A stretch of 44,183 nucleotides of DNA, taken from positions 1-44,183 of the forward strand of contig JAGCUI010000068.1 of the NCBI GenBank assembly GCA_017962965.1. Reading direction: 5' to 3'. The stretch's first letter is position 1; each line of letters opens with the position of its first letter. A program made the position numbers and the translations under genes. Origin of the DNA: Treponema sp. (GTDB taxonomy: Bacteria; Spirochaetota; Spirochaetia; Treponematales; Treponemataceae). The notes beneath the pieces were generated by a model. It was not told the DNA's origin, did not search any database, and saw only the letters and a list, made by a program, of their open reading frames with translations. Below, one piece after another: positions 7,731 to 16,466 of the stretch.

Positions 7731-8453
7731 ATGACAAGAAAAGAAATATCATCATATATCGATCACACAATTTTACTTCCCGAAGCAGGCGTTAAAGACG
7801 TAGAACAGATTTGTAACGAAGCACGTAAATATGAATTTGCTTCTGTTTGTGTAAATCCTGTTTATGTACCTTTTGCTGTAAGTGCCCTTGCAGGAACAAG
7901 TGTAAAGGTTTGTACTGTTGTTGGTTTTCCATTGGGAGCTAATTCTACAGCGGCAAAAGCTCTCGAAGCAAAGGATGCAATTGAAAACGGTGCAGACGAA
8001 ATTGATATGGTAATGAACATCGGTGCTGCAAAGGACGGCCGCCTTTCTGTAGTAGGAAGCGACATTGCAACTGTAGTTCAGACCTGTCATGAAGAAGGGG
8101 AAAAGGTTGGTAAAAAGATTATCGTAAAGGTAATTTTAGAAACTTGTCTTTTGGATGATGATACAATCGTAAACTGCTGTCTTGTTGCAAAAAAAGCAGG
8201 GGCTGACTTTGTAAAAACTTCTACCGGCTTTGCAACATTAAAAGATATAGACGGACGCCTCTTACCAAACGGGGCTAGCGAACATCATGTAAGCCTTATG
8301 AGAAAAACTGTTGGTTCTGATATGGGAGTTAAAGCTTCCGGCGGAATTAAGACACCTAATATGGTTGCAATGATGATTAAAGCCGGAGCTAATAGAATCG
8401 GTACTTCAAGCGGAGCCCGAATTGTAGAAAATTGGAAGGAGAACTTACTCTAA
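7731..8453 (+). CDS. deoC: Deoxyribose-phosphate aldolase
   Basis: A 240-residue TIM-barrel class I aldolase that splits 2-deoxyribose 5-phosphate into glyceraldehyde 3-phosphate and acetaldehyde in deoxynucleoside breakdown. Key residues are visible: Asp92 in EIDMV, Schiff-base Lys162 in FVKTSTGF, and Lys201 in VKASGGIK. An in-frame ATG at 7710 would add seven residues, but it lies upstream of a perfect TATAAT box (7718-7723) and has a cramped Shine-Dalgarno, so I prefer ATG 7731. That start has no Shine-Dalgarno and lies seven bases after the -10, suggesting a leaderless message. The gene stands alone; no other deo genes are near it. Confidence 0.95.
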   Translation: MTRKEISSYIDHTILLPEAGVKDVEQICNEARKYEFASVCVNPVYVPFAVSALAGTSVKVCTVVGFPLGANSTAAKALEAKDAIENGADEIDMVMNIGAAKDGRLSVVGSDIATVVQTCHEEGEKVGKKIIVKVILETCLLDDDTIVNCCLVAKKAGADFVKTSTGFATLKDIDGRLLPNGASEHHVSLMRKTVGSDMGVKASGGIKTPNMVAMMIKAGANRIGTSSGARIVENWKENLL

Positions 8454-8499
8454 GAGCCGTTTGGTTCAAAGAGTAAATCTTCCCTCTTATCTTTATGGC

Positions 8500-11196
8500 T
8501 TAGATCTTAGCCTTTTTAATTTCTTTTACAACGTAATTATATTTGTGCTCATTAACTGTGAATGAACAAGCATCATCAACTTTTTTATCCATAATGGCAT
8601 TTCCGATTGGTGACATATAAGAAATTACATTGTTTTCTGGATCTGATTCCCAAGGACCAAGTACTGTGTAAGTAACGGATTTCTTTGTTTCGGTATCTTC
8701 GAGTGTAACTTCTGTAGCAAAAGAAACGATTGCTGTTGTACTTGTTGTTGGGTCGAATACTGTAGCGCGGTTGAGTTCTTCCTGGAGCTTTGTAAGAGAA
8801 AGGTTGAGCATGTGCTGTTCTTCCTTTGCTGCCTTGTATTCTGCGTTTTCCTTCAAGTCGCCCTTTGCACGTGCATCTGCAACATCCTTTGCGTTCTGAG
8901 GAATAAGAACATTCTGAATATTTTCGAGTTCTGCTTTCTTTTCTGCAAGCTTTGCTGCTGTAACGAGCATTCCCTTTGGTTTTGAGCTCTTTTCTTCTGA
9001 AACACGGAATTTGAATTCTGGGAATTTTTCGAGAATCTTGTTACGTGTCTGAGCCTTGTATGAAGGGTCAATGTCGATAATATCGTCGATGAGTGTGTAG
9101 AGCTTTTTAACAGTCTTTTCATCAGATTCCTGGAGGTATTTGAACAATGCCTTGTCTGTGAATAAAAGATCTGTAGCATTCTTGTTGATTTTCTTGTTTT
9201 CTGTTGAATTAACGTGATTGTTAATTTCGCGGAATGTAAGTTCAATAAGGTTGATTAAAGCAATGAGCTGGTCTTCAAAGTCAACGTTTGCAGATTTGAA
9301 CCAGTCTCTTGCCTGACAGTCCTTAAAGAAGAAAAGGATTGTTTCGCGGTAATCTTTGTAAGATTCAAAACTTGTTTTAACAAGCTTCTGTACGTCTGCT
9401 GTAAATCCGCCTTTAACAAGGTCGTTGATTAATGATTCATCGAGTACAGTAGGGAAGAGCTTGATATACTGAACGTTCCAGTCTGGAAGCATTTTGATTG
9501 CATCAAGGAAATCCTTTTTAAGGGTTGTATTTTTTGTATCCTTTAATTCGTTGTAGATAACCTTTGGATTTTCGATTCTAGAGTAGAGTGAAGCAAAAGT
9601 ATCTTTTACAGGATAGCTGAACTGCTTGTCGATTGCAGAAAGCTTTTTAACTACGAGGTAAGAAGCAATAACGTGTTCATCAACCTTAGAAATTGATTTG
9701 AGGTAATTTGTAAAGTATGAATACATTTCAGCAAAGAGTTCGCTTGATTTGTCTGTAAGATCGTTGTTCAAGAACTTCATGAGGATGTCGATTCTTGCAA
9801 AGAACTGTTTCTGAGCCTTGAATTCGTTAGAGAGCTTTTCTTCAGGGCTGATTTCGTTTTCGCGAACCATGTAGATGTTGATGTCGTTTGGATTAACACC
9901 GAATGTAGCATCTGTTTCAAGAAGTTTTTTAGCTGCTGTGTTCCAGCTTGTCCATTCACCAGGAGTGAGGATTACAGGTACGAGCTCTGCCTTAATGCGT
10001 TTAAAGTCACAGTTGTTGTCAAAGCTCTTGATGATTGTCTGTAATGCCCATTTTTTATCTGCCTTGATTTTTTTAGCAAGTTCTTCACGTGGAGTTGTAG
10101 CCTTTAATACCCAGATGTGGTCTTTAGAAAGTGGCTGCAATGCTGTAACTGCCATTTTTAATGACATGTCGCGGATACCGTTTTTCTTACCAAAGTTGAT
10201 TTTGAGTGTATCCTTGTCTAATTTTGCAATGCGTCCTACACCCCAGTTTCTGTGGAATACAAAGCATCCCTTGTCGAATGCGATGTGTTTTTCAAAGTCG
10301 TTGATTGCTTCGAATACGTTTCTGAAGTTCTGTGTAAGGTTAGAAGAGCTGATGTATTCATCCAAGTGACTGTGGCCTGCATATTTAGCCTTGTAACAGT
10401 CTGCAAGTTCTTTTCTAGCCCATGTGTCTTTTGGTTCAACTTCAAGGTTCTGTTTAAGAATATCGATTGCAACATCCCACTTTGCATTGTCCTTGTACCA
10501 GTTGTAAAGTTCCTGCATGAGGGTAGTTGTCTTTAAGTCGCTGAATTTCTTAGAAATCTTTCTTCTCAAAAGCTGGAAGAATTCGATTTCAGAAGGGATT
10601 TCCTGAACGAGCTTTGTCCAGATATCCTTACATGCAACATAGTTGTCATTGTTGATGTATCTGAGGATGGCTTTTTTGTAGTATTCAATAGCCTGTTCCT
10701 TGTTTCCTTCTGCGTCGTAGTGTTCTGCAAGTGTTTTAGCAAGCTCTGCTTCGGAAAAGTCGATTTTTACAAGAGTTGTATAGAGTTCCCATACTTTTTC
10801 GTTATTATCTGCGAGATAGCTGTTGGCAAGTGTTCTTAAAGCAAATTTATTATTAGGATCGTCGGCAAGAATATTATCGCAAAGATAGTTTACGATTGAT
10901 TCCTTATGGTTTTTCTGGAAGATATCAACAAGGATTTCCAAAGACTGGTTATCAATTCCACCCTTCTGAAGAGAGAAAATTCCCGAAAGGTAAAGGGCAA
11001 TGATACTGTCTTTTGAATGAGACAAATGTTCATTACAGATTTCCAGAAGTTCATCTACACAGTTTTGATTTTTAGCTTCTTCAACAATTGTTGTGAGCTC
11101 TTTAAGGTTGTTCTGAGTGTAGTTACTGATTGTGGCACGGGTCCAGGTTTCTTCCTTGAGCATATCCTGAACTGACTGTACTAAATTTTCTGACAT
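8500..11196 (-). CDS. greA: Spirochaete-type giant transcription elongation factor GreA
   Basis: An 898-residue protein whose last about 157 residues (from about 742) are a complete GreA: an N-terminal coiled coil with the catalytic-tip sequence GDLKENAEY (about 779-787, acidic residues that hold Mg in the RNA polymerase secondary channel) and the FKBP-like C-terminal domain. GreA rescues backtracked RNA polymerase by stimulating transcript cleavage. Ordinary GreA is about 158 residues; the roughly 740-residue N-terminal part is alpha-helical and TPR/HEAT-like. Around residues 300-350 there is a beta-rich stretch with HRNWGVGRIAKL that resembles an SH3-like or CarD-type fold (my inference). 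Similar large GreA proteins are known in Treponema and Borrelia. CAGGAG precedes the ATG. Confidence 0.9.
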   Translation of the reverse strand: MSENLVQSVQDMLKEETWTRATISNYTQNNLKELTTIVEEAKNQNCVDELLEICNEHLSHSKDSIIALYLSGIFSLQKGGIDNQSLEILVDIFQKNHKESIVNYLCDNILADDPNNKFALRTLANSYLADNNEKVWELYTTLVKIDFSEAELAKTLAEHYDAEGNKEQAIEYYKKAILRYINNDNYVACKDIWTKLVQEIPSEIEFFQLLRRKISKKFSDLKTTTLMQELYNWYKDNAKWDVAIDILKQNLEVEPKDTWARKELADCYKAKYAGHSHLDEYISSSNLTQNFRNVFEAINDFEKHIAFDKGCFVFHRNWGVGRIAKLDKDTLKINFGKKNGIRDMSLKMAVTALQPLSKDHIWVLKATTPREELAKKIKADKKWALQTIIKSFDNNCDFKRIKAELVPVILTPGEWTSWNTAAKKLLETDATFGVNPNDINIYMVRENEISPEEKLSNEFKAQKQFFARIDILMKFLNNDLTDKSSELFAEMYSYFTNYLKSISKVDEHVIASYLVVKKLSAIDKQFSYPVKDTFASLYSRIENPKVIYNELKDTKNTTLKKDFLDAIKMLPDWNVQYIKLFPTVLDESLINDLVKGGFTADVQKLVKTSFESYKDYRETILFFFKDCQARDWFKSANVDFEDQLIALINLIELTFREINNHVNSTENKKINKNATDLLFTDKALFKYLQESDEKTVKKLYTLIDDIIDIDPSYKAQTRNKILEKFPEFKFRVSEEKSSKPKGMLVTAAKLAEKKAELENIQNVLIPQNAKDVADARAKGDLKENAEYKAAKEEQHMLNLSLTKLQEELNRATVFDPTTSTTAIVSFATEVTLEDTETKKSVTYTVLGPWESDPENNVISYMSPIGNAIMDKKVDDACSFTVNEHKYNYVVKEIKKAKI

Positions 11197-11249
11197 ATAA
11201 ATCTCCTGATAATAATTCTATAAACTCTTGCCATTTATAAATCCGGATT

Positions 11250-12182
11250 TTATTTTACGTATGCAGCGTAGATATTTGAATCCAGTATTTTTATCTTTAA
11301 TAATATCTCATTGATTTTGTGTACGTCCTCGTGGGTAAGCACATAGTGATCAATAAGCCAAAAATAGTTGTTCAGAAGCTTTGGTATTAAAACAGCTGAA
11401 TTGCAGGACGGATCCTTGAATTCATTTTCCATTGCATAGATGTTCTGTTTTAATCTTCCAACCTCCTGACTCGACAAAACCCTTCTTACATTCAGAATAC
11501 CTGTGAGTACTCCGTAAACGGGCATCCAGAGCTGGAGTATTTTGCCTTTAAAACCTTTTTCTGTAGTTTTATTTATAAGGCACTTAATTAATTCAGAATC
11601 GAGGTTTTCGATATCAATCTTTTCGGGATCAATAAAAAAAGCCTCTCGAAAAAGTACTTTGCCCGGACGTTCTTCTCCGCAAAGAGAGTAACAGTCTGCG
11701 AGTTCTGCAATTACAGAAGCTATCTGCGGACAGATTGTGTTTGCTTCCGAAAGGCAGGCTCTGGCATTTTCAAAATCGCCTGTTTTCTTGTAGCAGATTC
11801 CGGCATTCTTATATATCTCTGCCTTTCTCTGAGGATCTTTTTCTTCAAACAGGGCAGTAAAATGTTTTCGGAGCATTGTAAAAAAGCCTTTCTGTACCGA
11901 ATACAAAGCCGGCTCGTATACAATCTGTTCCCTGTTTAAAAATGACTGAAAGGATTTCCATTCATCAAGGAGCTTTACCCCTTGTTCAAACGGATCTTGA
12001 ACCTCGCTCAATCGTTTCATTGTGTCAATCCAGAATACACAGCAACGGTTGGCATAACTTAATTCCTGGCAGTCAAGATCTTTTTCAAATAACTTGCCGA
12101 TTTCTGCCTGGGCCTGAACGGGATTTCCCTCTTCAAGAAAGGTGAGAGCCTGTCTTAATCCGTTTTCTGTCTGAATTTCCAT
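11250..12182 (-). CDS. TPR-like helical protein of unknown function
   Basis: A 310-residue cytoplasmic protein (no signal peptide or membrane segment), mostly helical, with one clear tetratricopeptide-like stretch (YKNAGICYKKTGDFENARA). Such repeats act as protein-interaction scaffolds. I start at ATG 12182 (MEIQTENG) rather than at 12224, because 12224 lies inside the -35 region of a good promoter. AGGA lies just ahead of the ATG. greA follows 53 bases downstream on the same strand, so the two genes may form one unit; a role connected with the TPR part of GreA is possible but unsupported. I cannot name the family. Confidence 0.65.
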   Translation of the reverse strand: MEIQTENGLRQALTFLEEGNPVQAQAEIGKLFEKDLDCQELSYANRCCVFWIDTMKRLSEVQDPFEQGVKLLDEWKSFQSFLNREQIVYEPALYSVQKGFFTMLRKHFTALFEEKDPQRKAEIYKNAGICYKKTGDFENARACLSEANTICPQIASVIAELADCYSLCGEERPGKVLFREAFFIDPEKIDIENLDSELIKCLINKTTEKGFKGKILQLWMPVYGVLTGILNVRRVLSSQEVGRLKQNIYAMENEFKDPSCNSAVLIPKLLNNYFWLIDHYVLTHEDVHKINEILLKIKILDSNIYAAYVK

Positions 12183-12195
12183 GATCCTAAGATTA

Positions 12196-12224
12196 ACTAT
12201 ATAAAAGATTGACGATTTAATCAA
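12196..12224 (-). promoter_or_regulatory. Promoter of the TPR gene (and possibly greA)
   Basis: Minus strand: TTGATT (12224-12219), a 17-bp spacer, TATAGT (12201-12196). The expected start near 12189 leaves a leader of only about six to seven nt that contains AGGA, so translation signals are minimal. Confidence 0.55.
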
Positions 12225-12312
12225 TAAAAATTATGAAAATTTAGAAAATTTGGGTCAAAATATATACACCGAAAGTTTTAATATGTCAAGTAATATTTTC
12301 ATGAATAATTTG

Positions 12313-12341
12313 TTGTAAATACGAATAATATTTGATATTAT
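12313..12341 (+). promoter_or_regulatory. Promoter of rpe, possibly leaderless
   Basis: TTGTAA (12313-12318), a 17-bp spacer, TATTAT (12336-12341). Eight bases (12342-12349) separate the -10 from ATG 12350, and there is no Shine-Dalgarno. Confidence 0.5.
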
Positions 12342-12349
12342 AGAACAAT

Positions 12350-12982
12350 ATGAATAAGTTAACGTTAGCACCATCTTTACTTTCAGCAGATTTCTCTAAT
12401 CTTGGGGCCGCTATTTCACAAATTGAAAAAAATAAAGGCGGAGCTGTTCACATAGACGTGATGGACGGTCAGTTTGTTCCCGAAATCACTTACGGTCAGC
12501 CGGTTATTCGTTCAATCCGTAGTCTTACAAAGCTTCCTTTTGATGTTCACCTCATGGTAAAAAATCCTGAAGCACAGATTGAATCTTTTATTAAAAGCGG
12601 GGCAGACTGGATTACATTCCATTATGAAGCAACAGCCCATGCACATAGAATTATTCAGCAGATTCACGAAGCGGGTAAAAAAGCCGGAGTTGCGATTTGT
12701 CCTGCTACACCTGTTTCTGTATTGTCGGAAATCTTAGAATGTGCCGATATTATATTAATAATGACTGTTAATCCCGGATGGGGCGGACAGACCATTATTC
12801 CTTCCTGCGTAGAGAAGGTTAGTGAATTAAAGCGCATTCGACAGGAAAACAATTATAAATATCTGATTTCTGTGGATGGAGGCGTTAATTCCAAAACTCT
12901 CGAAAGTGTTGTAAAAGCAGGAACAGATATTGTAGTTTCGGGTTCATCGTTCTTCAAAGGCGACCTCACCTGGAATTACTAA
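12350..12982 (+). CDS. rpe: Ribulose-phosphate 3-epimerase
   Basis: A 210-residue TIM barrel that interconverts ribulose 5-phosphate and xylulose 5-phosphate in the pentose phosphate pathway. Diagnostic motifs: LAPSLLSADF at the N-terminus, metal-binding and catalytic HIDVMDGQFVP (His34, Asp36), HLMV, the flexible loop MTVNPGWGGQ, and VDGGVN with the second catalytic aspartate. Length is normal (about 220). It is the first gene of a probable operon with the exported TPR gene 14 bases downstream. A promoter with its -10 box eight bases before the ATG suggests initiation without a leader. Confidence 0.96.
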   Translation: MNKLTLAPSLLSADFSNLGAAISQIEKNKGGAVHIDVMDGQFVPEITYGQPVIRSIRSLTKLPFDVHLMVKNPEAQIESFIKSGADWITFHYEATAHAHRIIQQIHEAGKKAGVAICPATPVSVLSEILECADIILIMTVNPGWGGQTIIPSCVEKVSELKRIRQENNYKYLISVDGGVNSKTLESVVKAGTDIVVSGSSFFKGDLTWNY

Positions 12983-12996
12983 AACAGGGGAGTCTT

Positions 12997-13926
12997 ATGA
13001 AAAAGATTTCTAAAATTGCATTTTGTTTTTTGATTTTTTCACTGTGCTTTATCCTCTTTGGTGCTCCAAAAACTCAAAGCTCTGCGGCAACAGTTTACCA
13101 GCAGGGATGTTCTGCATTTTCAAGGGGTGAATGGGATACAGCGGTTTTCTTATTAAGACAGACGGTTGCAGATACTGCATTTGATACAGCCGATACAAAT
13201 TACATGCTCATTATGGCAGAAATTTATGCCGGAGATAACAAGGCTGCATTGAGCGACTGCGATGATTTTCTGAATTCTTTTTCTAAATCACTTTATACAC
13301 AGCGCATTCTCTATACAAAGGGAAAGCTTTTATACAGTCTTGGTGAATATGAAAAGGCAATCGTTACTTTAAGCGATTTCTGCCACAAAAACGAAGGTCA
13401 CGAATTATATCCTTCAGCACTTTTCTATATTGCTGAATCTTTATACGCAGGCTACAAGTTCGATCAGGCAGAGGATATTTACGAAAGAATTGTTACTCAG
13501 TTCCCTGCGAGCGAAAAGGTTTCTGCGGCTCAGTACAGACTCGAAAGCATTGCACAGCGTTCACGCGAAGAAAAGCTTTTGTATCTTTTAAAACAGACCG
13601 GCGAAGAATACCTTGCTGCAAAGGAAGATTACGAAAAACAGCTCAAGCTTTACAATTCAGATTCAATCACAAGAGAAAAATTAGTTGATTATCAGCAGAA
13701 GAATAAAGAGCTTGAAGAACAGATTGCAGATTTGGAACGTCAGATTTCGGAATTAAAGATTTTACAGGCTCAGTCGGAAGCAGAACTTGCTCAAAAGCAG
13801 GCAGAAGAAGAGCAGAGAATAAAAGACAAGGAAATGGCTGCTGTTATAGAAAACAAGCAGAAGGAAGAAGAAATCAAACGCCTTAAGCAGAAAGCTCAGA
13901 TTGTTCAGCAGCTTATTGATGAGTAG
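12997..13926 (+). CDS. Exported TPR protein with C-terminal coiled coil
   Basis: A 309-residue protein with an N-terminal signal sequence (hydrophobic core about residues 7-23, likely cleavage after FGA), four or five tetratricopeptide-like repeats (about 30-185; YQQGCSAFSRGEWDTAVF, LYSLGEYEKAIVTL, AESLYAGYKFDQAEDIYERI), then a long charged coiled coil (about 195-309) rich in Glu, Lys and Gln. The TPR section resembles the YbgF/CpoB type of periplasmic protein but with the coiled coil at the opposite end. AGGGGAG lies four bases before the ATG. It lies between rpe and a lipoprotein gene, in a run of four genes (12350-16314) with short gaps, suggesting an envelope scaffold of unknown process. 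Confidence 0.72.
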   Translation: MKKISKIAFCFLIFSLCFILFGAPKTQSSAATVYQQGCSAFSRGEWDTAVFLLRQTVADTAFDTADTNYMLIMAEIYAGDNKAALSDCDDFLNSFSKSLYTQRILYTKGKLLYSLGEYEKAIVTLSDFCHKNEGHELYPSALFYIAESLYAGYKFDQAEDIYERIVTQFPASEKVSAAQYRLESIAQRSREEKLLYLLKQTGEEYLAAKEDYEKQLKLYNSDSITREKLVDYQQKNKELEEQIADLERQISELKILQAQSEAELAQKQAEEEQRIKDKEMAAVIENKQKEEEIKRLKQKAQIVQQLIDE

Positions 13927-13935
13927 GAGGGAAGT

Positions 13936-15201
13936 ATGAAATTGATTAAGAAATTAGAAATAGCTTTATTTGCATCACTTCTTGCGCTTTGTGCAGTTTC
14001 ATGTGCTTCTAAAAATAAGGTTGCTCCTGTTGCAGAAGAAGAGGATGAGCAGACTAAAAAAGAAAAAATTCTTTACTCAAAGGACTGGCTTAAAAAACAG
14101 AATAAAAATGTTGATGCAACCTTTGGTTCAATCAGATTAAGGGCAAAAAAGAATATCGGTACATTTAATATTTCTATAGTTGATGATCTTGGAAAAACAA
14201 TTCCATGCTTTTCAACCTCGAATGAATATATCACAACTTCTTTTTACCTTAAGTCGGGAAAAAGAATTATTAAACTCAATGAAGATTCATGCGTAGATTC
14301 ATATACAAGAAAAATTGAAGACGGAATGCAGGTGCTTTATTCCATCGAAGATTTGTGCGATGTATTTATCACCTTCCAGTGCATCTGTCCTAACCCTACA
14401 TACAAGGGCTTTGATTCAGTTAAGATTACTGCACACGTTGTAAATACAGGAAAGAAAAAGGCTGATTATCAGCTTAAAGCCGTTTTTGATACAATCCTTG
14501 GTGAAACAGACAGACATCACTTTTATGATGCAAGCGGTAATCCTGTAAAAAATGAAGTTGTATATAATAAAAAAGGGGAGCCTGCATGGTTTACTTCTAA
14601 AAATGCAAATGCTTCAATGCAGTTTATTTTTGCAGGAAAGGGTACAACACCTGTAGAAATGATTGCTCTTGCTAACTATTCAACTCTGGATACAAAGTAC
14701 TGGGAACCTGACATGCTTTCTTACAGAGCTTTTGATACAGTTCTTTCTTATAACAACTCGGCTGTTGGTGCAATCTGGAAGTCTAAAAAAATTGCGCCGG
14801 ATAACAGTGCCGATGATGTTTTTTATATCTGTACTGCATTCGGAAAGGATGAACCTCAGGGTAAATTCCTGATTGATGAAAAGGCATTAAAAGAGCTTGA
14901 AGCACAGGAAAAAGAAAATCAGAATTCAAAGGTTGATGAAAAACCTGCTTCTACAACAAAGCCTGCAGAAACTCCAAAGGAAAATCCAAAAACAGATAAG
15001 CCAGAAGAAAGTGCAGTTCAAAAGCCTTCTGAAACTGTAAAAGACCACCCGGTTCAGCCTGAAGAATATTCAAAGGCATATATCCAGCGTCTTTTGGACA
15101 GAATTGCCGAGCTTGAAGATTCAGGTGAGAATGTAGACAGGGCAGAAATAGACAGACTTAATAAGGAATTAGACGATATCTTAAAATCGTACCGGAAGTA
15201 A
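13936..15201 (+). CDS. Putative lipoprotein with proline/lysine-rich linker and coiled-coil tail
   Basis: A 421-residue protein beginning with a lipoprotein signal peptide: hydrophobic residues 8-22 and the lipobox-like AVSC with Cys23. A globular, beta-rich region follows (about 50-310) that I cannot assign. Then comes a low-complexity Lys/Pro/Glu/Thr linker (about 318-375) and a final helical stretch (about 380-421, QRLLDRIAELEDSGENVDRAE) that could form a coiled coil. The next-door TPR protein also ends in a coiled coil, so interaction between the two is a reasonable guess. GGAGGG precedes the ATG. The gene starts nine bases after the upstream stop codon, so it is cotranscribed. Function unknown. 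Confidence 0.68.
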   Translation: MKLIKKLEIALFASLLALCAVSCASKNKVAPVAEEEDEQTKKEKILYSKDWLKKQNKNVDATFGSIRLRAKKNIGTFNISIVDDLGKTIPCFSTSNEYITTSFYLKSGKRIIKLNEDSCVDSYTRKIEDGMQVLYSIEDLCDVFITFQCICPNPTYKGFDSVKITAHVVNTGKKKADYQLKAVFDTILGETDRHHFYDASGNPVKNEVVYNKKGEPAWFTSKNANASMQFIFAGKGTTPVEMIALANYSTLDTKYWEPDMLSYRAFDTVLSYNNSAVGAIWKSKKIAPDNSADDVFYICTAFGKDEPQGKFLIDEKALKELEAQEKENQNSKVDEKPASTTKPAETPKENPKTDKPEESAVQKPSETVKDHPVQPEEYSKAYIQRLLDRIAELEDSGENVDRAEIDRLNKELDDILKSYRK

Positions 15202-15207
15202 AAATTT

Positions 15208-16314
15208 ATGGCACAGGATGTATTAACACTAGCTTGGAAATATATGCGGAGGCGAAAGTTTGCCACTGCAGTTAAATTGCTCGACGGGCGCTCAGAAATT
15301 TACGAAGATAACTTTGAATACTATCTTGCTTTGGGAATAGCATGTCTTTATGTTGGAGATGTTGGATCTTCTGTAACATGCTTTCAGATGGCAAGAAGAC
15401 TCAATGTTACAGATACCCGTCTGCTTTTAGGGCAGGCAGCAATTTTCCTTCGCCGCGGTGATACAGAACGTGCTCTCCAGTACTACATGGAAGTTCGCGA
15501 TAACGACCCTAACAATCAGACAGCAAAGGACGCCATGGAATTTATCCGCACCCGCGGAGACTATGATACAATCTGCCGCTGGGTAGACACAGGAAGAATC
15601 GAACAGTTTTATCCTCCTTTGGGCGTAAATCCGGAACGTGCAGCAAGCATCATCATTCCTTTTGTTTTCTTAATTCTTGGTTGTATTGCAGCCTTTATCT
15701 TTATTCCAAGAAGCAACAATTACTACGAAGGAAGCCGCAAAGACCTCTCTGACCTTGTTCTTTCCCGTGATGAAAGCATAAACCCTCAGGAAAAGGATCT
15801 TTCGGGGCAGACTTTTAAATACATTCTTACAAACAATCAGATTAAAGATTCTTATACAAACATTCTTTCTTATTTCCAGGCCCGCCGTGATAATGCTGCT
15901 CAAATGGAAATAAACAGAATTTTAAATTCAAATACATCCTTATCAATCAAGGCAAAGGTTCAGGTTGTAATGTCTTATCTTGAATCTCCAACTTTTGACT
16001 CAATTACAGATGTTCCTTCTTTCTCGGACGTAGAGCAGGATCCGACCCTTTATATAGACTGCTTTGTAGACTGGGCCGGAAAAATTTCTGACGTAGTTGT
16101 TTCGGAAAGCGGAGCATATTCGTGCCGCCTCTTAGTTGGTTATGAATCAGGAACTGTTTTAAACGGAATTGTAAATGTTCGTTTTGCAAGAGACCCTGGT
16201 ATTGTTCCCGACCAGCCTGTAAAAATTCTTGGTAAAATCTGCACAGAAGACAAGAAAATTTACCTCGAAGGAAGGGCTGTATATCAGAGCGTAAACGACG
16301 GTTTTGCACAATAA
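15208..16314 (+). CDS. TPR protein with one membrane helix
   Basis: A 368-residue protein with three TPR-like helical repeats in the first about 115 residues (LALGIACLYVGDVGSSVTCFQMA, LLLGQAAIFLRRGDTERALQYY), a single membrane helix at about 148-169, and a roughly 200-residue C-terminal part. The topology suggests a cytoplasmic TPR region and a periplasmic domain. The C-terminal domain, ending near PVKILGKICTEDKKIYLEGRA, is beta-rich and slightly reminiscent of an OB-type fold, but I do not assign it. Only a weak GGAAG lies upstream, six bases after the preceding stop codon, so it is the last gene of the rpe operon. Function unknown. Confidence 0.7.
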   Translation: MAQDVLTLAWKYMRRRKFATAVKLLDGRSEIYEDNFEYYLALGIACLYVGDVGSSVTCFQMARRLNVTDTRLLLGQAAIFLRRGDTERALQYYMEVRDNDPNNQTAKDAMEFIRTRGDYDTICRWVDTGRIEQFYPPLGVNPERAASIIIPFVFLILGCIAAFIFIPRSNNYYEGSRKDLSDLVLSRDESINPQEKDLSGQTFKYILTNNQIKDSYTNILSYFQARRDNAAQMEINRILNSNTSLSIKAKVQVVMSYLESPTFDSITDVPSFSDVEQDPTLYIDCFVDWAGKISDVVVSESGAYSCRLLVGYESGTVLNGIVNVRFARDPGIVPDQPVKILGKICTEDKKIYLEGRAVYQSVNDGFAQ

Positions 16315-16466
16315 TTTTTTAGAAATTTACGTTTTTAAAAGAAAAATTCTTACAAATACAATATAATCTAAGAGAAAAACACACTTTTTTTAAAAAAAAT
16401 CATTTCAAAATGGTCTTTTTTAAAATATAAAAGCCATAATATATACAGGGAGGAAGGTGGCTGAAT

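Noticed and set aside
9875..10369. Plus-strand 164-codon frame opposite greA
   Set aside because: It lies wholly antisense to well-conserved greA coding sequence with no promoter, ribosome-binding site or recognisable protein.
16315..16466. SOS/LexA-type operator before recA
   Set aside because: Only A/T-rich promoter-like sequence was found; no convincing inverted repeat near the -10 boxes.
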